Positions 17,985 through 25,000 of a DNA stretch of 25,000 bases are shown piece after piece. The notes below the pieces were generated by a model. The model ran no database searches. It saw only the letters and a program-made list of their open reading frames with translations, and was not told where the DNA came from. Position 1 is the first letter of the stretch; the number at the start of each line of letters is the position of its first letter. The position numbers were made by a program, and so were the translations under genes. The stretch comes from Prorocentrum cordatum. Taxonomy: Eukaryota; Sar; Dinophyceae; Prorocentrales; Prorocentraceae. The stretch is from the NCBI GenBank assembly GCA_963575745.1, contig CAUYUJ010000337.1, forward strand, positions 30,001 through 55,000, read 5' to 3'.

Positions 17985-18170
17985 GCTTCATGGGCGCCCC
18001 TTGCAGCCTTCTCGGGCGGGCGCCAATTTCGGCCATCTTGTGGCCTTTTTGTGTCGTCCCGAGGTTTTCTCGGGCAGTCTTGCGGCCGTCTTGGGGGCTT
18101 TCGGGGCCGTCTTGGGGCGAGCTTCGTTATGCTCGGGCGGCATGTGCTTCTTTTGGGGCCGATTGGAGGC
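17985..18170 (-). repeat. Degenerate GGCC/AAGACGG array, opposite orientation
   Basis: Words such as CGTCTTGGGGGC, GGCCATCTTGTGG and GGCCGTCTTGGGGCG, reverse-oriented relative to 17586-17875. The two blocks form a large imperfect inverted arrangement. Confidence 0.65.
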
Positions 18171-18362
18171 CGAAGAGGGCGCCAGGGGGCGCAGTCCGAT
18201 GGGGGCGGTTTTGCACGCACGCGTGAAACGAGAGGGTCGGCTCAACCACAACATTTAACACCAACTGTTCAACAGAGGGCCACTCCAATACGCACAATCC
18301 GTGCAGGCACAGTGGCGGATAACAGTACTTCGCGTCATGACATATTCAAAACATCACAAAAT

Positions 18363-18415
18363 ACAGCATTGCGTTGCATTGCGCCGCGTCGCTCCGCATT
18401 GCACTGCGTTGCCTT
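18363..18415 (-). repeat. GCATT/GCGTT pentamer repeat
   Basis: About ten 5-bp words of the GCRTT type (GCGTTGCATTGCGCCGCG and so on), the reverse complement of the GCAAC/GCAAT repeat at 4100-4185. Confidence 0.7.
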
Positions 18416-19169
18416 GAGCCTTTCCTGGGGGTCCGTCGTGGAGCCGTATCCAGTTTTTCAAGCGCGCGCGGCCTGAGCGACGTATCTGGGCGTTCGCATG
18501 GGCGTTTCTGCGGCCCGAGCGAGATTCGAGGCTTGCGCGAGACACGACGCGTGAGAGTGACTTTTCGCTGGTGGCCTTTGGTGAGCGGCTTTCTGGTCCT
18601 CGGTGGGGGGCCTCGTCGCCGCGGCCGGACGCAGCTCGAGAAACGAGTCAGTTTGGGCCCCGGGAGGGGTGCGGGGGCCGATTTTGAGCGAAAATGTGCG
18701 CACCAACGGTCGCTCCTGCCAGAGGTCATCACTCTTGCGTGGAGACGACTCAGGCCTGTTCCGCGGCGCGCGCGGGGCGTCGAGTGGCGGCGTTCACGAT
18801 GGGGGGGGCGAGGGGGGGGGGGCGGGCCAGGGGGCAGCTACACGCATGTTTTTTACATGAACAACTTGCCTCTTGGCGCGCCCCCGCCGGCCCGTCCAGA
18901 AACGAGCCAAGGCAAAGTAAACAGCAAGCAGGGGTGTGGGATCAATATCGGGGCAACCTGTCATTGGCGACTTCAAGTCGACCCACAAAAAGCCTCGGGT
19001 GCCGCCATAGATGACTGTCCACGTGACGCACTGCGACGCACGCATGCCAGAGCCCCACGTCCCGCGCGCAAGGCAGAAGTCGGCGACCCTTGATTTTCAC
19101 GGTGACCCCCCCATCACACACCCGCCCGCCCACCCGCCCGCCCCCCCTGGCCCCCCCATCCCATTCCCC
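18416..19169. other. No supported gene
   Basis: Unique GC-rich sequence with G runs near 18798-18830 and a C-rich (GCCC)n stretch near 19105-19165. Frames are open on both strands, but no domain is recognisable. Confidence 0.4.
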
Positions 19170-19517
19170 CTTCGGACCCATGGAAGCACTGGAAGCAGCG
19201 AACATGATGATTCGAGCCGGGGCGAACGCACGACGACCACGAGCATGAAGTTTGGTTTGTTTTCTGGGGGGGGGGGGAGAGGGGAAGGGGCGGGGGGCGA
19301 GGGTCAAGACATGCGGCTCGAGCGAGCAAGCGCCCCCCCATTGCCCCACGAACCATTTGCATTGGAAAAGGAACGCGGCGCAATGGGCAGTTTACCATAT
19401 GCACGGGGGGGCGCCGCCTTGACGCGCGCCTTCCACTCGAAACGATCGTTTGCCGCGGCGCGATTGCCCGACGGGGCCCGGCCGCGACGTCGAGCACCCT
19501 TCTCGCCATCCCCCCCA

Positions 19518-19595
<78 letters not shown>

Positions 19596-19960
19596 GCGCA
19601 CGCACGCACGCACACACACGCACACACACACACGCGCGCGCACGCACATACACGCACACACCACACCACCCCACCCCGCCCCACCCCACCCCACCCCACC
19701 CCACCTCCCCCCCATCCCCACCGCCCCCGCATCCCCCGCGCGTCCTCAACCAAACGAACGCGCGATGTCGCGCGTTCCAGGGCGCCGCCAAGGGCCGCAG
19801 ACTCCCGCCGCGCCCAGCGCGCGCGTTGCACGGCGGGGGTTGCCGATGAATAACAATTGCCGCCCCCCCGCGCGAACCCTATCGCCGGCGCCCGCCCTTG
19901 ACAAAAACATCGCCCCTGTTTCGCGGCCGCTGCGCCTGGACCGCGACCGCCTGCGCTGGA
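19170..19960. repeat. Segmental duplication, copy 1 (contains CA tract)
   Basis: Aligns by eye, in the same order, with 20095-20785. Shared blocks are CACTGG..GCAGCG followed by CGACGA.CACGAG; CTCGARCGAGC..AACGCG; TTCCACTCGAARCGA; ACTCCCGC.G.GCCC..CG; TTGCC.ATGA....ACAA..GCCG; and CTT.ACAAAAAC.TCGCCC followed by GCGGCCGC. The copies differ by many transitions and by the simple-sequence tract each carries, so the duplication is old. No gene is recognisable in it. Confidence 0.6.
19519..19704 (+). repeat. (CA)n followed by (CCCCA)n
   Basis: About 145 bp of CA with CG substitutions (CACGCACGCACG blocks), passing directly into roughly six CCCCA/CCCCG units (19666-19704). It lies inside copy 1 of the segmental duplication, where copy 2 has poly-C instead. 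Confidence 0.95.
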
Positions 19961-20094
19961 ACGACGAAGCCTGCTCGGATTGCCAGCGTCGCCCAGGCGC
20001 CAATGCCCTGCGCGCGAAGCGGGATTTGGCGACCCGCGTCGGCCAGGGGCGGCATGTGCGGAGGGCGATTTCACTGCCCCTACCTATTGCGGAC
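19961..20094. other. Short spacer between duplication copies
   Basis: Unique GC-rich interval between the two duplicated segments; no gene is recognised. Confidence 0.4.
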
Positions 20095-20477
20095 TCTCCG
20101 GGTCACTGGGGGCAGCGTGCGAAATAATTGGGCCTGGCGGCGAGGGGGGGGGGGGGCGGAGCGGGGGGCGCGACGAGCACGAGTAGGGGGCTTTCGCGGG
20201 GGGCCGGGCAGGGCCCGAGGCGGACAGCTCGAACGAGCCAACGCGACCCAATTGCCCTGCGCCCCTGTTGCGCTGGAAGCACCAGCTGCGCAACGCAACG
20301 GGTGACGGGTCGCACAGGGCGCTGCCGCTCTGGCGCGCGAGTTCCACTCGAAGCGAACGCATCCTGGGGCGCACTTGCGAGACTGTAAATGGCTGGGGCG
20401 CCTACCATCATAACCCTCATCACCGCCTTCACGCGCCCTCTTCCTCCCCCCCACTCCCCCCAATCCCTCGCGCCCCC

Positions 20478-20522
<45 letters not shown>

Positions 20523-20785
20523 CTCCCCCCCCCCCCCCCCCCCCCCTCTTCCTCCCCCCCACTCCCCCCAATCCCTCGCGCCCTCACTTCAAAAGCGGCG
20601 GGGGGAGCCCGATGACTCCCGCTGTGCCCCACGTGCTCTACATGGTGAGGATTGCCAATGATCCAGACAACGGCCGAGTGACCCGCCGCGCGACCCCTGG
20701 CAGCCATACCCCTCCTTAACAAAAACCTGCCCTCTTTTTGTGGCCGCCGCGCTCGCCGCCGCGAACGCCCGGGCCCCTCTGGTTA
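20095..20785. repeat. Segmental duplication, copy 2 (contains poly-C)
   Basis: Second copy of the module at 19170-19960, about 0.83-0.93 kb downstream. It ends close to where the reverse-transcriptase frame loses its family resemblance. The last ~70 residues of the minus-strand RT frame are therefore translated repeat, not RT. Confidence 0.6.
20437..20583 (+). repeat. Poly-C block flanked by a 39-bp direct repeat
   Basis: Two C runs (about 41 nt at 20479-20519 and 22 nt at 20525-20546) lie between identical 39-bp copies starting CCTCTTCCTCCCCCCCACTC (20437 and 20545, period 108). The block looks like a tandem duplication whose internal C tract expanded. The opposite strand is a long G run, a quadruplex candidate. 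Confidence 0.88.
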
Positions 20786-20799
20786 TCCCATCCCAGGTC

Positions 20800-21743
20800 G
20801 ATGATCTTGCAACGACGATATGTGATGCAGGGCCGATAATAGCAATAGTAATGTCATCAGCGTAGATGTCTAACGATCGGCTAATATATTCCGTACTGTT
20901 AAACAACTCGTCGAACGGGGTAAGTATTACACACTGGAGGCAGAACATGGCGAAAGGGCACCCTGGCAAGACCCCCAGAGAGGCCCATATTGGCACGGCA
21001 TAGCATCCGCCCCAAGCAAGGCGTCGCGGGGCGATATACATACGCAAGGCCAGGATAAACAGGCGCGCGGGAAAACCGTGATCTCTGCAGGCCTTAGCCA
21101 ACGCTCTCCACGGCACACGGTCGAAGCATTTCTCAATGTCAACGATGGCGCGCATTGAAACATCAGCGCCCGCCTCCTCAATCGAAGTCGCCTCGGACTG
21201 GACAAGCAAGCGTGCAGCAACATCTGCGGTGCTCTTCTGCGTGCCCCAAGCTAGATATGACCTACCCAGCTGCCCCGCCCACCGCCTAACCCAGTCCAAC
21301 CGTGCCTTGCCCCATTCTCTGTAGAGAGAGATTAATAACGCAATAGGTCGGTACCCTCCAGTAGGTTTGGCTAGTAAGATAATGTGGACGTGGCTGGTAA
21401 GGGTAGGCCATGCTCCCCAAGACACGCACAGATACCAGAGGTAGCCCATGAGGGACAGGCAGCCGTTGGTCACAAGCGACCAATGTCGGGGACGGAACCT
21501 ATCGGCGCCAACAGCGGTGTTGAAAGGGAACTTCTTTGCAGCACTTCGAAGCTCTGAGATCCTCAGTGGCGGGAAACGCGGTCCAGAATCCAAGAGCCCC
21601 TTCAGGTCCCCGAAGATGTCGCCCCCCTCACAGTCCTGGAAAAGGCTCCTGGTCAGGTCCCCCTCCGAAGTGTCGGTGCCGTTCCAGATCTTGCCCCGGG
21701 GCTTCCTCTGAGAGTTGACGATGTCCCCAGGCAAGGAGGATGG
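20800..21743 (-). pseudogene. ORF2 segment: reverse transcriptase, thumb missing
   Basis: The phase continues after the TGA at 21744. From the codon at 21732-21734, RT landmarks are: the motif 0 area FNTAVGADRFRPRHW (71-85), LLAKPTGGYRPIALL (120-134), motif A VDIEKCFDRV (198-207, Asp199), motif B GVLPGCPFA (254-262) and motif C YADD (291-294, both Asp present; nucleotides 20853-20864). The palm is therefore complete. After about residue 312 (near 20800) the sequence no longer looks like RT and corresponds to the duplicated module. The open frame down to 20589 is a chimeric extension. There is no thumb, RNase H or C-terminal zinc knuckle. Reverse transcription by this copy is unlikely, though closely related intact copies are expected elsewhere. 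Confidence 0.85.
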
Positions 21744-22203
21744 TCACAGGGCAGTGTCAACCTGGGAAAGATGCCAACCCCTGGGCCTGGCCCAACGATG
21801 GACCACTCCTGGTTTGCTCCGAAGTGACTGCTTTAACCAGGAGCTGAAAGACTTGGCGCGCGCCGATCCGAGCCGGCGCTCTTCAACCTTGGCAAGGCGG
21901 CCAAGGTAATCGCCGAGGAACTGCAACATGGAGCACATGTACTGCGGAGGCTGCTCCACAATATTCGTCAGCATGTGTGTTATGATGCGCACAAGCGCAG
22001 CTGGCAGGAAACGTCGTAGCCGTCCGTCACTCCGCCTGCTGCCCATAAAATTGATAAGATGACACCATACTCGAGCTATAAGTGCGTGCTGTTCGCGCTC
22101 ATGTGCCAGCCTCAGATCATGCACCCGAAGTTGCAGCGTTCGTAGCGCCCGTGACATTTGCGTGCCAGAAGGTTGCATGCGTGCGAGCGCTCCACTTGCC
22201 GTG

Positions 22204-22247
<44 letters not shown>

Positions 22248-23408
22248 AGGCCCAGCATCCCTACCATGATACAGTTCTTCGGGGGAGCTCAGTTCAAACA
22301 TAAGCGTGACCTCGTCTTCGGCGCCGCGATAAAGGTCCGCAGCAATAGAGCCGATCCTCTGTAGGTGGTCAGGACCTGTACCGAAGCCCAGAGCCGAATC
22401 AGTCTCCATGACAGAAGGCCAATTGACGGACGAGTCTCCCCGTGATGCATAGGCAGGCTCATCGTCGTCGTCGTCGAGCTGATCATCTGGCACGCCCTTG
22501 GGCTTCTGTGGCAGGGTGCAGGGCCATACCTGCCGACAGACTTGCTGAGCACGAGCTTTCGGCCCAACAGATACTTGAATCGGATAATGTGGCCTGGGCG
22601 GGAAACCCCCGACGATGTCGGGGTCAGTCATCACGCCTGCGAGCGAGTCACTAGCTAGCCAGAAATCGATCGTCGAGCGTTTGCCTGCTGACGGACCCCT
22701 GCATGCGCCCTCAGAGGTCGCGACGATACGCGCGTCAAGTCGCTCAGCGAGGGCAGAAGCTGCAAGTACTTCGGGCCCGACATTCCAGTCGCCTCCGACG
22801 ATGAAAGGCAACGAGTAGAAGCGAAGACAGGAGCCGATCTTGGCCAGCCTCTGGGCGTTGGCACCACCAAGCTTGAGGCCCTGCTCGAGATAGATCGAGG
22901 CGGCAATACACCCCCCTCTGATGCCCGCCTGAATGAGAACGGCGACGCCGCGCGCAGGTATGATTCCACGCGTGGGGGCGAAGGCGCTGAGGTTGACAAC
23001 TCCGATATTGTGGCGAACGAAGAGCCCGACCCCCGCTGACTGCTTACCCGCCTCCGTGGTGACCGAGTCGACGATGAAGGCCTTACAGCCCCGCTTGTAG
23101 CACCTCTCCTCGGCCTGGAGGCGAGCATTGCCTGCCAGGTGAAGTTCCTGCCCTGCCACGATACCCACGCGCCTGATGCGCCCGAGGAAATCACGAAGCT
23201 GAGGCCAGCCAGACCCATTGAAAGACGCCATGCGCATGTCCTCCCGCTTGCCTCCTTTGAGCCCACGTCGCCGCACGCGCCCCGCATCTGGCGCTGTCGG
23301 CGATGGCGCGGGGAAACCAGCAGACGAAATCGCCCCAGTTGTGAACGGTCTCCTGCCACTCAAGATACGAGACTGCGAAGATAGTGATACGCCAGAAACC
23401 GCGCTTGG
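21744..23408 (-). pseudogene. ORF2 segment: APE-like endonuclease domain and linker
   Basis: The phase is open between the TAG at 23409 and a TGA at 21744-21746; the first ATG is at 23235-23237. Numbering residues from the codon at 23361-23363, the exonuclease-endonuclease-phosphatase fold is visible: SFNGSGW (Asn49), GQE (Glu73), a GVGLFVRHN strand, ASIYLEQG (Tyr158), GGDWN (Asp192, Asn194), STIDF (Asp233) and RPHYP (His259). All metal and catalytic positions appear kept. LINE enzymes of this type nick the target DNA to prime reverse transcription. An acidic stretch and an Ile-Tyr run encoded by an AT microsatellite follow, then a long basic linker toward the RT. The TGA separates it from the RT in the same phase (CTG TGA CCA). 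A CGA-to-TGA change is plausible, but readthrough cannot be excluded. Confidence 0.78.
22206..22241. repeat. (AT)18 microsatellite inside the ORF2 frame
   Basis: An uninterrupted TATATA run of 36 bp in the endonuclease-RT linker. It encodes alternating Ile and Tyr on the minus strand. The length is a multiple of 6, so the frame is maintained on both sides. Confidence 0.95.
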
Positions 23409-23765
23409 CTAAACCTGCGACGAGCGAACCTGCCGCTGCGAGGAGCGCACCTGATTTATGCGAGCCACAGCGCCCGACAACATTGGCGACGTCTGAACCT
23501 GCCACTCAGCGAGCACAGGATTTAATAAGGCATTGGCCGTCGAAGCAGAAGACAACGAAGCCGAAGTATGAAGTGCTCGAGCCTGCACTGGAGAAGGTGA
23601 CGGCCGATCCAATAGCCTCTCGCCGCTTTGGTGGCCAGCAGAAGGAGTAGAAACGCTCGATGAAGTGGCGGCCGCACTGGGGTTGCGCGGTCTGATAGTA
23701 GTCATGAGATCCGCGAGGCTGAGGTTGTCAAGCGACTGAACCTGGCCATGGACCACACGAGGCAT
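23409..23765 (-). pseudogene. N-terminal part of ORF2 frame, ends at TAG
   Basis: From the ATG at 23763-23765, 19 nt after the ORF1 stop, this phase runs for 118 codons to a TAG at 23409-23411. It reads as a Ser/Ala/Pro-rich linker with no catalytic motif. It is in the same phase as the endonuclease and RT segments downstream, so it is probably the ORF2 amino-terminus cut off by a point mutation. It could instead be a separate small ORF, or the stop could be read through. Confidence 0.5.
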
Positions 23766-23784
23766 GATGAACACGCGATCTGCA

Positions 23785-24792
23785 CTAACTGTTAGTAGCA
23801 GGTGTCCCTGGGGCTGCGGCGCCTGGATCTTCCCATTCCATACCGCCGCCGTGACCACCGAGAGGTAACTGAGCTTGTTGAGGTGGAGCTGCTTGTGGGT
23901 CATGTTGCGCTTGCAGTGCCTGCCAGGCGCTCTGAAGCTGCGCGAAGTGCGTCGCCAAGGAGTCCAGTGCAGCCTGTAGGTTGCCGCCCGTCTGCATTGC
24001 TGCTGGAACACCCTGGACCACTTGATGAAGGCGGGCAAGAGCATCGCCAACTGAAGAAGACTCAGCAGTAGGCCTCGCCACACCCATGACCGCAGCCCGA
24101 GCCGTGGCCACCTCCATCTTGATAGCGGTGAGCTCGCTCTGGGCGGCGGCGAGCTCGTCATTCTTGGTATCGTACTGCGACTTGAGCTTGGCGACAGCCT
24201 CCGAGAGCTGCTCCACCTCGCGGGTCTTAGTGCTCTGCCTGTCCAAAGCTGCCCACAGCATGTCGTCTGGCGTTCGCCTAGCTCGCTCTGCTGCCTCTGC
24301 CGTAGCGACAGCGGCACGCGCATGAATGATGAGGTCGTTAGCATCGCCCAAGCCACAGCCCCGCAAGGAAGCCAGTGCCTTGCGCGCCTGCGTAACCTCA
24401 TCGGACTCGGTCTTGGCATCGCGCTCTGCGCGCCGCCGAGGTGTCGAGGGTGCTCGCTCACGTGTCCAATCTCGTACTGGGGGCCCATTCGGATTAGGCT
24501 GCCCGTTCTTGCCTCGTCCACACATGTAGCACCTCTGATTAGATACGAAATTACGAGTGAAACCACACGCGCGTGTTGCCTTACAGCTCCTCCGTGGGTC
24601 CTTCGATTCATTCTCACGTCCTTTGGGGGCTTTCCCCACATATAAATGAGAACCGTGATGCTGGGATAACAGCCGCTGCGCCGCGTAGACCCTCAAAACG
24701 TTATTTGCCCAGCCTCGCTGCCGTCGAAGACGTCGATGCCAGGCTGGCGAACTCGATCTGGGCGCCGTGCTGTGTGCCTCTGTAGTGACCAA
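23785..24792 (-). CDS. Retroelement ORF1: zinc finger and coiled-coil protein
   Basis: Open for 335 codons after a TGA at 24793-24795, ending TAG at 23785-23787. No ATG is present before the zinc finger, so the true start is unknown; the 5' end may be damaged or lie across a frameshift or intron. Residues 70-91 give Cys-X5-Cys-X4-Asn-X6-Cys-X2-Cys (C70, C76, N81, C88, C91), close to a RanBP2-type zinc ribbon but without the usual Trp before the first Cys. A basic linker follows (105-125), then a predicted coiled coil of Ala/Glu/Leu heptad-like character (about 160-240), a second amphipathic stretch (250-298), and a Gln/Pro/Gly-rich tail. In LINE elements ORF1 proteins usually bind the element RNA and multimerise, and that role is inferred here. 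ORF2 begins 19 nt downstream. Confidence 0.68.
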   Translation of the reverse strand: MVTTEAHSTAPRSSSPAWHRRLRRQRGWANNVLRVYAAQRLLSQHHGSHLYVGKAPKGRENESKDPRRSCKATRACGFTRNFVSNQRCYMCGRGKNGQPNPNGPPVRDWTRERAPSTPRRRAERDAKTESDEVTQARKALASLRGCGLGDANDLIIHARAAVATAEAAERARRTPDDMLWAALDRQSTKTREVEQLSEAVAKLKSQYDTKNDELAAAQSELTAIKMEVATARAAVMGVARPTAESSSVGDALARLHQVVQGVPAAMQTGGNLQAALDSLATHFAQLQSAWQALQAQHDPQAAPPQQAQLPLGGHGGGMEWEDPGAAAPGTPATNS

Positions 24793-25000
24793 TCAGACCC
24801 ACTCCAATTGAGACAGAGTGCCAGCGCCGAGAGCAAGGAGCCTCGTCGGTGCTGGCAATAGAGGCGCTCGCGCCTATCGCAGGCGGCGGGCAGGGAGCTG
24901 GGCGCGGGCGCGCGCGGCCGAAACGGCAAAACGCACCGACGGGAAACGTTTCCGTCGGCTCAAGCCCACGCCTAGGAGGAGCAGCAGGAGGAGGAGGAGG
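24793..25000. other. Region upstream of the retroelement, ending in GGA repeats
   Basis: GC-rich sequence containing a near-perfect palindrome at 24936-24958 (CCGACGG and CCGTCGG arms around GAAACGTTTC, one extra G). A GGAGGAGCAGCAGGAGG tail runs to the window end. It may include the retroelement 5' untranslated region; no boundary signal was identified. Confidence 0.4.

Larger units (their letters stand above)
20800..24792 (-). mobile_element. Non-LTR (APE-type) retrotransposon, degenerate
   Basis: On the minus strand, in order: an ORF1 with zinc finger and coiled coil, a 19-nt gap, then one ORF2 phase encoding an apurinic-endonuclease-like domain and a reverse transcriptase. This is the layout of APE-type LINE elements, which copy themselves through an RNA nicked into target DNA. 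Element ends are not resolved: no poly(A) or target-site duplication was seen. The RT thumb and anything downstream are missing because the sequence changes near 20800, and two in-frame stops interrupt ORF2, so this copy is probably not autonomous. Clade assignment needs phylogeny. Confidence 0.85.

Noticed and set aside
23788-24641. Minus-strand ORF starting at the ATG at 24639-24641
   Set aside because: Over this interval it is the out-of-phase shadow of ORF1; only its last part (after 23765) is plausible ORF2.

Overview
The window looks like a gene-poor, repeat-dominated stretch of a eukaryotic nuclear genome. A dinoflagellate (Symbiodiniaceae or relatives) is my best guess. The evidence is long GC-rich low-complexity tracts of every period, an APE-type non-LTR retroelement with a RanBP2-like zinc-finger ORF1, and a tyrosine-recombinase-like protein joined to a C5-cytosine-methyltransferase-like protein, a pairing I associate from memory with dinoflagellate transcripts. 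No bacterial operon, rRNA, tRNA, CRISPR array or convincing host housekeeping gene is visible. Most long open frames are by-products of repeats whose period is a multiple of 3, or of a lack of A+T.

Layout. 1-2600 is mostly unique, with a pair of perfect palindromes near 268-358. 2612-3355 is a degenerate GAC tract. 3382-3895 holds three diverged copies of a small hairpin unit, the last carrying a 57-nt T run. 3963-4034 is a wobble-rich inverted repeat resembling a small-RNA precursor or tiny MITE. 4655-5165 is a degenerate GGCCCC/AAGAGG array, followed by 2.6 copies of a 255-bp tandem repeat (5173-5825).

5988-7695, minus strand, is the first protein-coding module. A tyrosine-recombinase-like frame with a premature TAG is followed, through an ATGA stop/start overlap, by a compact C5-MTase-like ORF with motifs I, IV, VI and VIII. 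It appears to be a decayed recombinase with an intact methyltransferase downstream.

8560-14900 is a succession of different tandem arrays: TG/GTGCG microsatellite, a ~24-bp array, a ~65-bp array, a ~154-bp satellite of 15 sites whose unit contains a ~75-nt palindrome, a 20-bp array, and a 22-bp array of CTTTASTAAAG palindromes. 15120-18420 carries pyrimidine and purine tracts and more GGCC/AAGAGG arrays in both orientations. 19170-20785 is a diverged ~0.9-kb segmental duplication, each copy interrupted by its own simple-sequence tract (CA/CCCCA in one, poly-C in the other).

20800-24792, minus strand, is a non-LTR retroelement. ORF1 (zinc finger plus coiled coil) is followed after 19 nt by an ORF2 frame encoding an APE endonuclease and a reverse transcriptase. 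ORF2 has two in-frame stops and loses the RT thumb, where it runs into the segmental duplication, so this copy is probably dead.
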